Source of the DNA: Deltaproteobacteria bacterium
GTDB lineage: Bacteria > Myxococcota_A > SURF-8
DNA length: 7,319 nucleotides
Assembly (NCBI GenBank): GCA_029570245.1
Contig: JAKQSH010000223.1
Coordinates: 1-7,319 of the forward strand
Direction of reading: 5' to 3'
Notes under the pieces: model-generated
What the model was told of the DNA's origin: nothing
Database searches by the model: none
Seen by the model: only the letters and a program-made list of their open reading frames with translations
Part shown: piece after piece, positions 1 to 6,032 of the stretch
Position numbering within the stretch: the first letter of the stretch is position 1
Layout: each line of letters starts with the position of its first letter
Translations under genes and position numbers: made by a program

Positions 1-181
1 ACTGACAACTCCCGTAAAACGACGCAGACCTTACCCCCAGGGAAAGGATGCGTTTGGCAATCCCCTATGTTATTCGCACTGTATTTTCGTCTGGAACCGC
101 TTTTCCTTTGCTTTCTATTATTATCCCAATTTGTTCGCAAAGGATGCCCGCTGGCGGCAAAATAAAACCACCAATACAAAC

Positions 182-210
182 ATTATTCTTAATAAAAAAC
201 ATTTTGTCAA
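182..210 (-). promoter_or_regulatory. Leftward sigma70-like promoter
   Basis: On the minus strand a perfect -35 box TTGACA (210-205) is followed, after exactly 17 bases, by AATAAT (187-182), which matches the -10 consensus at five of six positions. Transcription would start near 175 and run left out of the window. No start codon with a clear ribosome binding site is visible between 175 and 1, so the transcript would have a leader of at least about 170 nt or be non-coding. The surroundings are AT-rich, which raises the chance of a fortuitous match, but the exact spacing is notable. Confidence 0.45.
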
Positions 211-295
211 TCAATGACACTCAGAGACATTTGTGCCGTTTCATAATCAATTGATTTGTAGAGGTAAAAACGCGAATGGCGTTTCGTGTTATGCG

Positions 296-313
296 TTCCG
301 CAGGGGTGCGGAG
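296..313. repeat. Small GC-rich inverted repeat after the membrane protein gene
   Basis: TCCGCA (297-302) and TGCGGA (307-312) form a 6-bp stem around a GGGG loop, and a G-T pair could extend it at 296/313. It begins 15 bases past the stop codon of the leftward membrane protein gene, where a terminator would be expected. In the leftward direction it is followed by AACGCATAAC rather than a T-run, so it is not a canonical intrinsic terminator. It may be an mRNA 3'-end hairpin or chance. Confidence 0.3.
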
Positions 314-327
314 GTGTCGGAATTCTG

Positions 328-1599
328 TCAGTGCATAAAGCAGCGTCGCCAGAACGGACGGAAAAGAATTGTGCCGATCACCGCCCGTCCTGCAAGAAAA
401 GCCGTCGAAAACAGGAAGGAATACATTATCGCCTGTTCAGCCTGGCCGGCTCCTCCTACTTTTACGAATAGGAACCATGCTATAAGCTGCGGTCCGCCGT
501 AGCCGCCGACTCCTATCGGCATGAATATCGACATGACAACCAGCGGAATTGCGATCAGCGCCAGCGCTGGGGCTGGGGTCATTCCAACCGCGCGCACTGC
601 GGCGTAGTTCGCGATAATAAAGGACGCCCACAGGAACAGACGGATAACGTAAACACTGGCGTAATCAGGAATACCGGCCAGAGAAAAAGCTTTAATAAAA
701 CCTCTTTTCCCTGATGCCCATCCGCCATCGGGTGAGGATGTGTCGCTAATTCCGGCCATGCGTTTTCCCATGCCGCTTCTCCAGAAAATGATGTTTCCGG
801 TAAACAGCAGCCAGAAAACGGCGCACAGCAACACCCATGTAAGACCGATGTCTGGAATAAGCGTCTCGAAGAAAACGTTGTAAATAACCGCCGGAGTGAT
901 GAAGCTCAGAATAGCGGCGAGATCAACCACAAAAGTCCATACATTTGAACTGATTGTATGGCTTATGGGAACTTTTTTTACTCTGAGCATGTAAAGCGGA
1001 AAAAGAATCTCCGCCAGCGGCGCCAGTCCGATCTGGACCAGATACGGGCCGCCGCGCACCATCATCAGTTCGCGCCATGACATGCCGGGTACGTTGAAGC
1101 GCCGGTAGGCAGTGCCGAAGCTGAAGACATCCGCCAGAAAGAAAGCCAGAACATTCAGCAGCATAAAAGGCAGAAAAATGCTCAGGTCAACGCTGTGCAG
1201 CAGTTTAAGCAGATCGCCTGCACCGATTTTGTGCGTATATTCGACGCTGACGCTCGCACCGGAAATTATCTTTCCTGCCGGGTTGCGGGAGATCGAAACA
1301 TAATTGCCGTCTGTACGATAAAAATAATCCGGCTTGCCGTTACAGTCTGTGGAATTTTCCTCTGCACCGCAGTAAATCGTTGTTCCGTCGGTGTTTTTCA
1401 ACTGCACTGTTTCCGGCAGGATTCTTTCGTGTGAAAGCTTCAACCAGCCGTTTTCAAGAATGTGGCGTTCATCAACAACGCTGGCCTTCATGCCTGTAAA
1501 AACCCAGACCAGAATGCCGATGGCAAAAACATAAGGCAGAAGTTGCTGAAACAGTGAAGGCTTTTTCAGGCCGTCGCTGCCGTCGGAAATTGATTTCAT
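328..1599 (-). CDS. Multi-pass membrane protein, lysylphosphatidylglycerol synthase TM/UPF0104-like
   Basis: This 423-residue integral inner-membrane protein resembles the transmembrane region shared by MprF, AglD and YbhN-type proteins (UPF0104), which in characterised members acts in phospholipid modification or flipping. One membrane helix lies near residues 17-37. A largely polar domain of about 90 residues (about 38-128) with a Cys pair (YCGAEENSTDC) follows, then roughly seven hydrophobic segments from about 130 to 415. The stretch PIGVGGYGGPQL, near residue 365, corresponds to the family's conserved Pro-Gly-Gly-rich motif before the last helices. There is no cytosolic aminoacyl-transferase domain as in full-length MprF, so lysyl transfer is not predicted. 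The ATG is well supported by GGAG six bases upstream. It is the last of four leftward genes, 36 nt after the flavin-barrel gene. The family is likely; the exact function is unknown. Confidence 0.7.
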   Translation of the reverse strand: MKSISDGSDGLKKPSLFQQLLPYVFAIGILVWVFTGMKASVVDERHILENGWLKLSHERILPETVQLKNTDGTTIYCGAEENSTDCNGKPDYFYRTDGNYVSISRNPAGKIISGASVSVEYTHKIGAGDLLKLLHSVDLSIFLPFMLLNVLAFFLADVFSFGTAYRRFNVPGMSWRELMMVRGGPYLVQIGLAPLAEILFPLYMLRVKKVPISHTISSNVWTFVVDLAAILSFITPAVIYNVFFETLIPDIGLTWVLLCAVFWLLFTGNIIFWRSGMGKRMAGISDTSSPDGGWASGKRGFIKAFSLAGIPDYASVYVIRLFLWASFIIANYAAVRAVGMTPAPALALIAIPLVVMSIFMPIGVGGYGGPQLIAWFLFVKVGGAGQAEQAIMYSFLFSTAFLAGRAVIGTILFRPFWRRCFMH

Positions 1600-1635
1600 C
1601 GTTTACTCCGATTATTTACGCCGTCCAATGTCGCG

Positions 1636-2061
1636 TTATTTGCTTTCCCATATTTCCGGTGTCAGCGAGTCGAAGTTGAAATATTCTATGCAGTAAGGCA
1701 CTATTTTTATCACGCAAAGATCGGGATCATCCGGGCCTTTGAAAAAGCTGCCGAATTCTTCACGCCAGACATCGTGTCTGGATTGTTCGTCGTCGAGAAT
1801 TTCGGCTGTCGCCTGATATTGAATAAATGGCGACGGCGTATTGATGTCGTTAACTCCCGCCGTGATATGAACTTCTCGTCTGGCCTTGATCTGCGCTACC
1901 TTGCGCGAAGATTTCGAAGTCGCCACTTTAAGAGTCAGGCAGTCGCACACTTTGGGCGAAACGTAACGCACCCACGGGCGGCCATCGGTTGTAATTGTCG
2001 CAAGTGTGACGAAGGGTGAGTTTTTCAGCACATCGAGGATTCTGTTTTTCAGTTCGTCCAT
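1636..2061 (-). CDS. Pyridoxamine 5'-phosphate oxidase-like flavin-barrel protein
   Basis: This 141-residue cytosolic protein is typical in length of the single-domain PNPOx-like split-barrel family (general stress protein 26 type), whose members usually bind FMN, F420 or heme. The order of elements fits: an N-terminal helix (ELKNRILDVLKNS), first strands (FVTLATITTDGRPWVRYVSP, about 17-36), a strand followed by a basic segment (LKVATSKSSRKVAQIKARRE, about 44-63) in the phosphate-contacting position, and a C-terminal strand with aromatic residues (YCIEYFNFDS). True PNPOx enzymes are longer and have a C-terminal dimer domain that is absent here, so vitamin B6 synthesis is unlikely; a redox or stress role is more plausible. 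No strong ribosome binding site precedes the ATG, and the upstream 54 nt are AT-rich. The gene lies between two envelope genes on the same strand and may be co-transcribed with them. Confidence 0.8.
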   Translation of the reverse strand: MDELKNRILDVLKNSPFVTLATITTDGRPWVRYVSPKVCDCLTLKVATSKSSRKVAQIKARREVHITAGVNDINTPSPFIQYQATAEILDDEQSRHDVWREEFGSFFKGPDDPDLCVIKIVPYCIEYFNFDSLTPEIWESK

Positions 2062-2078
2062 ATTTTTAGTGTCTTTCG

Positions 2079-2106
2079 GTTATGTTGTATTGATTTGAAT
2101 TAACAA
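2079..2106 (-). promoter_or_regulatory. Possible weak promoter before the flavin-barrel gene
   Basis: In the 54-nt gap between the PLC-like and flavin-barrel genes, the minus strand carries TTGTTA (2106-2101, four of six matches to -35) and CATAAC (2084-2079, four of six matches to -10), 16 bases apart. It could give the two distal genes independent expression, but such a match is easily found by chance in AT-rich DNA. No terminator hairpin is visible in the gap, so read-through from the upstream pair is equally possible. Confidence 0.25.
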
Positions 2107-2115
2107 TGATTCATT

Positions 2116-3231
2116 TTATTCCACGCCGTTCAGCTGGTTTACCGCTTCAAAAACATCTCCGATGGAGTAATGATTCACGGTAATGAAGTTCGGCATCCTG
2201 CCAGTTTCTTCAAGGCAGGACGAGGCTCGTTCATAAAGAAAAGGATTTGCATTTGCCTGCGCCGATAGTTCTTCTGTCGGGAGATCGAAGTTGCCATATA
2301 GGAAATGATTGAGAATGAACACATCGTTTTCCTGTGAACCGTTATTGATGCTGCAGTCGAATCCTTCCAGTTCCGTCACATGCCAGGGCGTTTCCCAGCA
2401 GTACCGCCACTCTTCGAGATACCAGTCGGGGGCGCCTGCATCCCATGGTGACGTGAAAACCACCATTTTATGATTTGCGTTTATCATCTCTTCAAGCGTC
2501 GGCCATTCGGTCTGCTCCGGGGCCGGCGCATATACATAATCTATCAGACCGGACTCTTCAAAAACCGTTTCTGCTTCGATCGGTGAAATGTAGCTTTCGA
2601 ATATGATTGTCAGTATCTCGTTCGGGTTTGAATCGAGGAAATCTTTCATTTCGCTCAGAGCTTCGACCATGAGTTTTTTTCCGTAGCGGCAGTCGCCGTG
2701 ACACAGCCATGGTTGCCCCTCATAAATGTAAGTATCCAGCATGAAGCCGCGAACGCCGTCGGTCAGCTGTGTCTGAATGTTGTGCACCTGGTTCGGAGCT
2801 ATCCAGCCGTCGTCGGTGTTGCTCATCGAATTGTGCGTGGTGACGTATGCAACTTCATTGAAACGCCTTGCGCAAAGCTCTTCAAAGCCGTTGCAACGCA
2901 TTGTTACTTCTTCAAGATCATCTTCGCCGTTTTCTTCCGAATCTTCGGTTTCGACTTCCGTTTCCGTCTCGGATTCTTCAGTTTCTTCCGATAAATCTTC
3001 TTCCTGCTCTTCGTTTGTTGTTTCGCTGTCTCCATCTGAGTTGTCCGATTCCGATTCATCCGCATCGCCTTCAACATCCGACTCCTGGGTGACATCAGAG
3101 TCTCCGCCCGTATCAGACGACGCTTCATCACCGGAACCGCAGGCAGAAATGAGAAAAAGCAGAATGACGAGCGGAACGCTCAGCAGAAGTACCGACATTT
3201 GATGTGCATCGACAGCGTATTCTTTATTCAT
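2116..3231 (-). CDS. Lipoprotein with phosphatidylinositol-phospholipase-C X-like domain
   Basis: From the ATG at 3231 the protein has 371 residues; an in-frame TTG at 3243, behind a GGCGGA stretch, is an alternative start. A hydrophobic segment ends in LISAC, so Cys31 should be lipidated and the protein anchored in the envelope. The n-region is oddly poor in positive charge. Residues 32-110 are an acidic Ser/Thr/Glu/Asp linker. From about 112 the fold matches the PI-PLC X domain: THNS (His133), GVRGFMLDT (Asp166), LCHGD (His178) and a Glu at 212 after a hydrophobic strand. The two His are the expected acid/base pair. Asn134, Asp166 and Glu212 sit where the Ca2+ ligands of eukaryotic PLC-delta lie, and the Arg69 of the Bacillus enzyme appears to be replaced. 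Paired Cys residues (113, 120, 177, 181) suggest export. Substrate may be phosphatidylinositol or another phosphodiester lipid. The gene overlaps the preceding gene's stop codon, implying translational coupling. Confidence 0.8.
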   Translation of the reverse strand: MNKEYAVDAHQMSVLLLSVPLVILLFLISACGSGDEASSDTGGDSDVTQESDVEGDADESESDNSDGDSETTNEEQEEDLSEETEESETETEVETEDSEENGEDDLEEVTMRCNGFEELCARRFNEVAYVTTHNSMSNTDDGWIAPNQVHNIQTQLTDGVRGFMLDTYIYEGQPWLCHGDCRYGKKLMVEALSEMKDFLDSNPNEILTIIFESYISPIEAETVFEESGLIDYVYAPAPEQTEWPTLEEMINANHKMVVFTSPWDAGAPDWYLEEWRYCWETPWHVTELEGFDCSINNGSQENDVFILNHFLYGNFDLPTEELSAQANANPFLYERASSCLEETGRMPNFITVNHYSIGDVFEAVNQLNGVE

Positions 3232-3243
3232 ATTCGTGACCAA
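3224..3243 (-). promoter_or_regulatory. Overlapping stop/start junction of two lipoprotein genes
   Basis: On the minus strand, ATGAATAA combines the ATG of the PLC-like gene (3231-3229) with the TAA of the propeller gene (3226-3224). A second possible start, TTG at 3243, lies further inside the upstream gene, preceded at about seven bases by GGCGGA. No good ribosome binding site is placed for the ATG itself, which favours re-initiation by ribosomes finishing the propeller gene, or use of the TTG. Confidence 0.6.
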
Positions 3244-4630
3244 GCGCCATTCCGCCGCTCATGTAAAAGTGGTCGATATCCAGTGCGAAACGGCTTATTT
3301 CTTCAAGCGTACCGTCTTCATTTACTTTCATCAGTGCCGGGCCGTCGTATGGAGCTGTCAGCAGATGACCGGCCAGCGGGCCTTTTCGAATCGGGATGAT
3401 CTGATCCACCAGGTCCTGACCGCTCTGGCTGGCGACGAATTCCATGGTTCCGCCGGAAACATCGAAGATGTGTATGCGGTTGCTCTCTACCGAACCTATG
3501 TAAAGATACTCATTGTTGTCCGAAAAGGCATAACCGCTGGGCGTTCCAACTTCGTCACTGTCCAGAAATGCGATTTCGTTGTCGCTGTACGAGAACAGTT
3601 TGACCACGCCGACTTCCGGGTCCCATAGCGCATCGTTTCCTCCTGCAAGCATGCTTCCGTCCGGCGAGAATCCCGGCCAAGCGCTCATCGGGTTTGCATT
3701 TTCCGTAGCGTCGCCCCACAGGTCGAAATATTCAATAAGGCTCGGAAAACCTGAAATGTCGGCAAGTGCCATGTCGTCGGTGTATTTGTCGTCGCCGCTG
3801 TCCATGGGAGTAACTCCGAAGATGGCTGCTTTCGGTTCGTCGGGGTGAATCGCAAAACCGGATGGCGCGGAGAATGCCAGCAGGTCGGTGTCGATTGTCG
3901 GTGGATTGGTGCTCATATCCAGAATTGTCAATCCTCCGCCGTTGCTGATGTGATTTCCATCCATCAACAGAACCCGGTTGTAATCCAATGCTTCTATCTG
4001 CTGGAAATATCCTTCGGTTTCAATTTCCCAGGCGAATTGCGCTTCTCCGTCGCGGATATCGAAGGCGGTAATCCAGCCGCTGTCCTGGGCGACTATCAGG
4101 CGATTTCCGTTGGGCGTGAAAGTTGCCGCACGCGGGAAGTCGTGCACTTCAAGTTTTTCAGTCTCTTCGGTCCACTCTCCGGTTTCCGAAAGGTGCAGCA
4201 GGCTGATTTCGTGTCCGACAAAATCGCCTGTATTCAGGTTGTAAAGAATGGCCACCATGTAGCCGTCGATTCCAGAAGGTTCAGGTTCTGTGCTGCTGTC
4301 GTTTTCCGCGTTTTCTTCGTCGCCGTCACTTTCCTGGTTTTCGCTTTCTTCACTGTCTTCCTGATCTTCCGTCGCATCGCCGTCTGTTTCAGAATCTTCG
4401 GGATCGCCGTCGCTGTTTTTATCGCCGTCGATTTCGCCTTCTTCTGAATTATCGGAGTCGCCGTCTGAAATATCGTCTCCGTCCGGCATGCTTTCGATGT
4501 CTCCATCACTGTTTTCCGAGTAATCACCGTCAGCGTTGCTGTCTCCAGAATCTCCGTCGCCGCAGGCGCTTATCAGAACCATCAGAAGTGCCGAAAGCAT
4601 TGTAATGAGGATCATCAATTCACGTTTCAT
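3224..4630 (-). CDS. Lipoprotein with DGD-repeat linker and beta-propeller-like domain
   Basis: I start this gene at the ATG at 4630 (468 residues) because GGAG lies eight bases upstream and the product then begins MKRELMILITML, a classic signal peptide ending in LISAC with lipidated Cys23. An upstream in-frame TTG at 4678 would bury the signal. Residues 24-122 are an acidic linker with about eight DGD units plus Ser/Glu runs and no predicted fold; it resembles Asp-rich Ca2+-binding repeats but without their regular spacing. From about 123 to the end, repeated strand patterns such as ATFTPNGNRLIVAQDSGWIT, FAIHPDEPKAAIFG, GFSPDGSMLAGGND and YAFSDNNEYLYIGSVESNRI indicate a six- or seven-bladed WD40/YVTN-like propeller. 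Such domains usually bind partners or ligands; no catalytic residues are apparent. It is the first gene of the leftward cluster and its stop codon lies inside the start of the PLC-like gene, so the two products are probably made together and may interact. Confidence 0.75.
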   Translation of the reverse strand: MKRELMILITMLSALLMVLISACGDGDSGDSNADGDYSENSDGDIESMPDGDDISDGDSDNSEEGEIDGDKNSDGDPEDSETDGDATEDQEDSEESENQESDGDEENAENDSSTEPEPSGIDGYMVAILYNLNTGDFVGHEISLLHLSETGEWTEETEKLEVHDFPRAATFTPNGNRLIVAQDSGWITAFDIRDGEAQFAWEIETEGYFQQIEALDYNRVLLMDGNHISNGGGLTILDMSTNPPTIDTDLLAFSAPSGFAIHPDEPKAAIFGVTPMDSGDDKYTDDMALADISGFPSLIEYFDLWGDATENANPMSAWPGFSPDGSMLAGGNDALWDPEVGVVKLFSYSDNEIAFLDSDEVGTPSGYAFSDNNEYLYIGSVESNRIHIFDVSGGTMEFVASQSGQDLVDQIIPIRKGPLAGHLLTAPYDGPALMKVNEDGTLEEISRFALDIDHFYMSGGMALGHEYE

Positions 4631-4800
4631 TGTCGATTCTCCGCAGAATTCCGGTGAAATATTCAACATTGTTATCAATATATTTATATCTTATCAGAAC
4701 AGGAGGCAAATGATTATGTGCAATAAAGAATTTTCATTCTGCCGTTTCGGCGCGTATATATTTTCTACAGGTGAAGTGTATTTCAGGGGCCAATGTTCAG
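4631..4800. promoter_or_regulatory. Divergent promoter region between the lipoprotein cluster and yigZ
   Basis: This gap separates diverging genes and must hold a promoter for each. Its centre (4670-4692) is a very AT-rich block with several TATA-like hexamers. Leftward, TTGCCT (4709-4704) precedes TATAAA (4688-4683) with a short 15-base spacer. Rightward, TTGTTA (4669-4674) precedes TATCAG or TTATCA around 4691-4697. Neither pair is convincing, so I mark the region rather than exact boxes. It also contains AGGAGG at 4701-4706, an ideal ribosome binding site for an ATG at 4716 that is out of frame with yigZ. A GGGG stretch (4786-4789) is the likelier site for yigZ. Confidence 0.5.
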
Positions 4801-5391
4801 ATGTTCACAGTCGCGTCACGGGAAATTTACGAAGAAGAGATAAAAAGGAGTCGCTTTATCGCCAGGGCGGCGCGGGCAGAAACACCCGAAGAAGCCATGC
4901 GGATTATCTCGGAATGGTCTGAAGCCGACGCGAATCATAATTGCTGGGCGTACAGAATCGGAGATGTTTACCGTTTTTCCGACGATGGCGAACCGGGCGG
5001 GACGGCAGGCCGACCGATACTGGCGGCGATTCAGGGAAAGGGACTGGATCATGTCGTTGTGGTTGTGACGCGCTATTTCGGCGGAATCAAGCTGGGCGCC
5101 GGCGGGTTGGTCCGGGCATACGGAGGAACCGCTTCAAAGTGTCTTGACAGGGCTGAAAAACTAGAAGTTAAACCTGTCGTTCGTATTGAAATTAAAATTC
5201 CGTTCAATTTAAAAGGGCGGATATACAGGATTCTGCAGGATTTCAAGTGCTTGAATCTGCATGAAGATTCCGACGAGGCGTCGCTTCTTCTGTCGTTTGA
5301 AATTGAAGCGGAATTTTCTGAAGATATTCGGCTGCGGGTTCGCGACGCCAGCAGCGGAGATGCTGGCATTAAAATGGAAAGCATTGGGTGA
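4801..5391 (+). CDS. yigZ: YigZ/IMPACT family protein
   Basis: This 196-residue cytosolic protein belongs to the YigZ/IMPACT N-terminal family (UPF0029), conserved across bacteria and related to the eukaryotic translation regulator IMPACT; the bacterial role is not well defined. The signature is clear: EEEIKRSRFIA near residues 10-20, HNCWAY near 46-51, FSDDGEPGGTAGRPIL near 60-75, and VVVVTRYFGGIKLGAGGLVRAYGG near 85-110. A ferredoxin-like C-terminal domain of about 70 residues (DUF1949 type) follows, so the protein is full length. I chose the ATG at 4801 because homologues begin about ten residues before the EEIKKSRF motif and AGGGG lies about 11 bases upstream. An in-frame GTG at 4771 would add ten residues but has no ribosome binding site. 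It is transcribed away from the lipoprotein cluster and is probably monocistronic, with a possible weak terminator 33 bases after its stop. Confidence 0.93.
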   Translation: MFTVASREIYEEEIKRSRFIARAARAETPEEAMRIISEWSEADANHNCWAYRIGDVYRFSDDGEPGGTAGRPILAAIQGKGLDHVVVVVTRYFGGIKLGAGGLVRAYGGTASKCLDRAEKLEVKPVVRIEIKIPFNLKGRIYRILQDFKCLNLHEDSDEASLLLSFEIEAEFSEDIRLRVRDASSGDAGIKMESIG

Positions 5392-5415
5392 AGAGTCATT
5401 ATTCTATAGACTTTA

Positions 5416-5445
5416 TTGACTTGAAGCCTCTCTGGGGTTTATTTT
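5416..5445 (+). promoter_or_regulatory. Possible promoter of the START-like gene
   Basis: TTGACT (5416-5421, five of six matches to -35) is followed after 18 bases by TATTTT (5440-5445, four of six matches to -10). Transcription would start near 5452, about 34 bases before the ATG at 5486. It overlaps the possible yigZ terminator, so both readings cannot be tested separately from sequence alone. Confidence 0.35.
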
Positions 5446-5449
5446 TATT
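5424..5449 (+). terminator. Possible weak intrinsic terminator of yigZ
   Basis: AAGCCTC (5424-5430) and GGGGTTT (5434-5440) can pair as a 7-bp stem, including two G-U pairs, around a TCT loop. The T-rich run TTTATTTTTATT (5438-5449) follows. It sits 33 bases past the yigZ stop codon. The stem is modest, so termination may be partial, with some read-through into the START-like gene. Confidence 0.4.
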
Positions 5450-5485
5450 ACATCTTAATTATCAACATTGGCAAAGGAGTTTATT

Positions 5486-5953
5486 ATGGCAGTCAAGTTC
5501 AGTGCTTCCGGTAAAGTTAATCTCGATATCGACACTCTTTTCGCAAAAATGACCAATCCTCGCATTCAGGAAAAAATGGCTTTTGAATTCGGCTCTCTTA
5601 AAGCCGAATGTTCGGCCAGCGAAACTCCAGACGGCAAGGTCGTTGTTGAACTCTATACTGAAGACCCCGATAAGAAATCCGGTGGAATAAAAAAAGCAAA
5701 ATTAAGTTTCAACTGGGACAGAACCAGCAAGGTCTGCAACTGGTCACGCTCCGACCTCGATATGGGGGATACTGTTCGCGTGGAAGGTGTCAGCCGTCTT
5801 ACCGCCGCAGGCGTTGGCACGACCTCATACAGCGATGAAGGCGAGATCGACATTAAAATACCCATTATGGGTAATATGATAGCAAAGAAAATCGCCGAGG
5901 CAATGGAGCGCAAATTCCCGGAAAAATGCGAATTCTGGAGCACAAAAGCATAG
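5486..5953 (+). CDS. START-like (SRPBCC/DUF2505-like) protein
   Basis: This 155-residue protein has no signal peptide and no membrane helix. I start it at the ATG at 5486 because AAAGGAG lies six bases upstream; the in-frame TTG at 5468 overlaps that site and is unlikely. The pattern is that of the START/SRPBCC ligand-binding fold: a first strand (VKFSASGKVNLDID), a short helical part (about 12-36), a run of antiparallel strands (about 37-130) and a long C-terminal amphipathic helix (about 128-147). The segment GEIDIKIPIMGNMIAKKIAE matches the typical DUF2505 end, where an 'IPL-G' strand leads into the helix. Proteins of this fold bind lipids or other hydrophobic ligands in a cavity; no catalytic residues are visible and no ligand can be named. 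It is followed after 37 bases by a strong terminator, so it ends its transcription unit. Confidence 0.7.
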   Translation: MAVKFSASGKVNLDIDTLFAKMTNPRIQEKMAFEFGSLKAECSASETPDGKVVVELYTEDPDKKSGGIKKAKLSFNWDRTSKVCNWSRSDLDMGDTVRVEGVSRLTAAGVGTTSYSDEGEIDIKIPIMGNMIAKKIAEAMERKFPEKCEFWSTKA

Positions 5954-5990
5954 TTATTCCAAGCTTTTCAGTATGAATTTGTATTGAATG

Positions 5991-6032
5991 CGGAGATAAG
6001 GACTTTCCGGTTCTTATCTCTGTGTTTTTTTT
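5991..6032 (+). terminator. Strong intrinsic terminator after the START-like gene
   Basis: GAGATAAG (5993-6000) pairs perfectly with CTTATCTC (6013-6020). The stem extends inward by three pairs (G-U, A-U, C-G) to a TTTCCG hexaloop and outward by a G-U and a C-G pair (5991-5992 with 6021-6022). A run of eight T (6025-6032) follows directly. It is placed 37 bases after the stop codon at 5951-5953, a textbook Rho-independent terminator that isolates the protease gene. Confidence 0.93.

Larger units (their letters stand above)
1..327. other. Gene-poor left end with open frames of unclear meaning
   Basis: No gene can be assigned with confidence in this stretch. Two plus-strand frames are open from the window edge: one runs from position 2 to a TGA at 215-217, the other from position 1 to a TAA at about 160-162. 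A third plus-strand frame is open from the ATG at 48 to 254. On the minus strand a 45-codon ORF runs from an ATG at 202-200 to a TAG at 67-65; it encodes a hydrophobic peptide beginning MFFIKNNVCIGGF and has no ribosome binding site. None resembles a family I recognise, and they overlap one another, so at most one can be real. The 9-mer AAAGGATGC occurs at 43-51 and again at 139-147. The stretch could be the edge of a repeated element, a gene remnant or a long untranslated leader. Confidence 0.5.

Noticed and set aside
48..254. Plus-strand 68-codon ORF as a gene
   Set aside because: The purine stretch touches its ATG directly, the peptide matches nothing I know, and competing frames are equally open; described only as part of the unexplained left end.
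2777..3202. Plus-strand 141-codon Ser-rich ORF
   Set aside because: It is the antisense shadow of the acidic linker of the PLC-like lipoprotein: Glu/Asp codons read backwards give Ser/Phe runs. It has no ribosome binding site and the minus-strand gene is well supported.
3845..4447. Plus-strand 200-codon ORF opposite the propeller lipoprotein
   Set aside because: The Phe/Val-rich run is the complement of the DGD linker codons; no family resemblance and no start signal.
4234..4527. Minus-strand Lys/Thr-rich ORF inside the propeller lipoprotein gene
   Set aside because: It is an alternative frame of the low-complexity linker; the frame with a signal peptide and propeller is the real one.
4490..4565. 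Short repeated GCCGTC-type motifs as a CRISPR or tandem repeat array
   Set aside because: They are irregularly spaced and keep the reading frame as DGD codons of the lipoprotein linker; there are no unique spacers.
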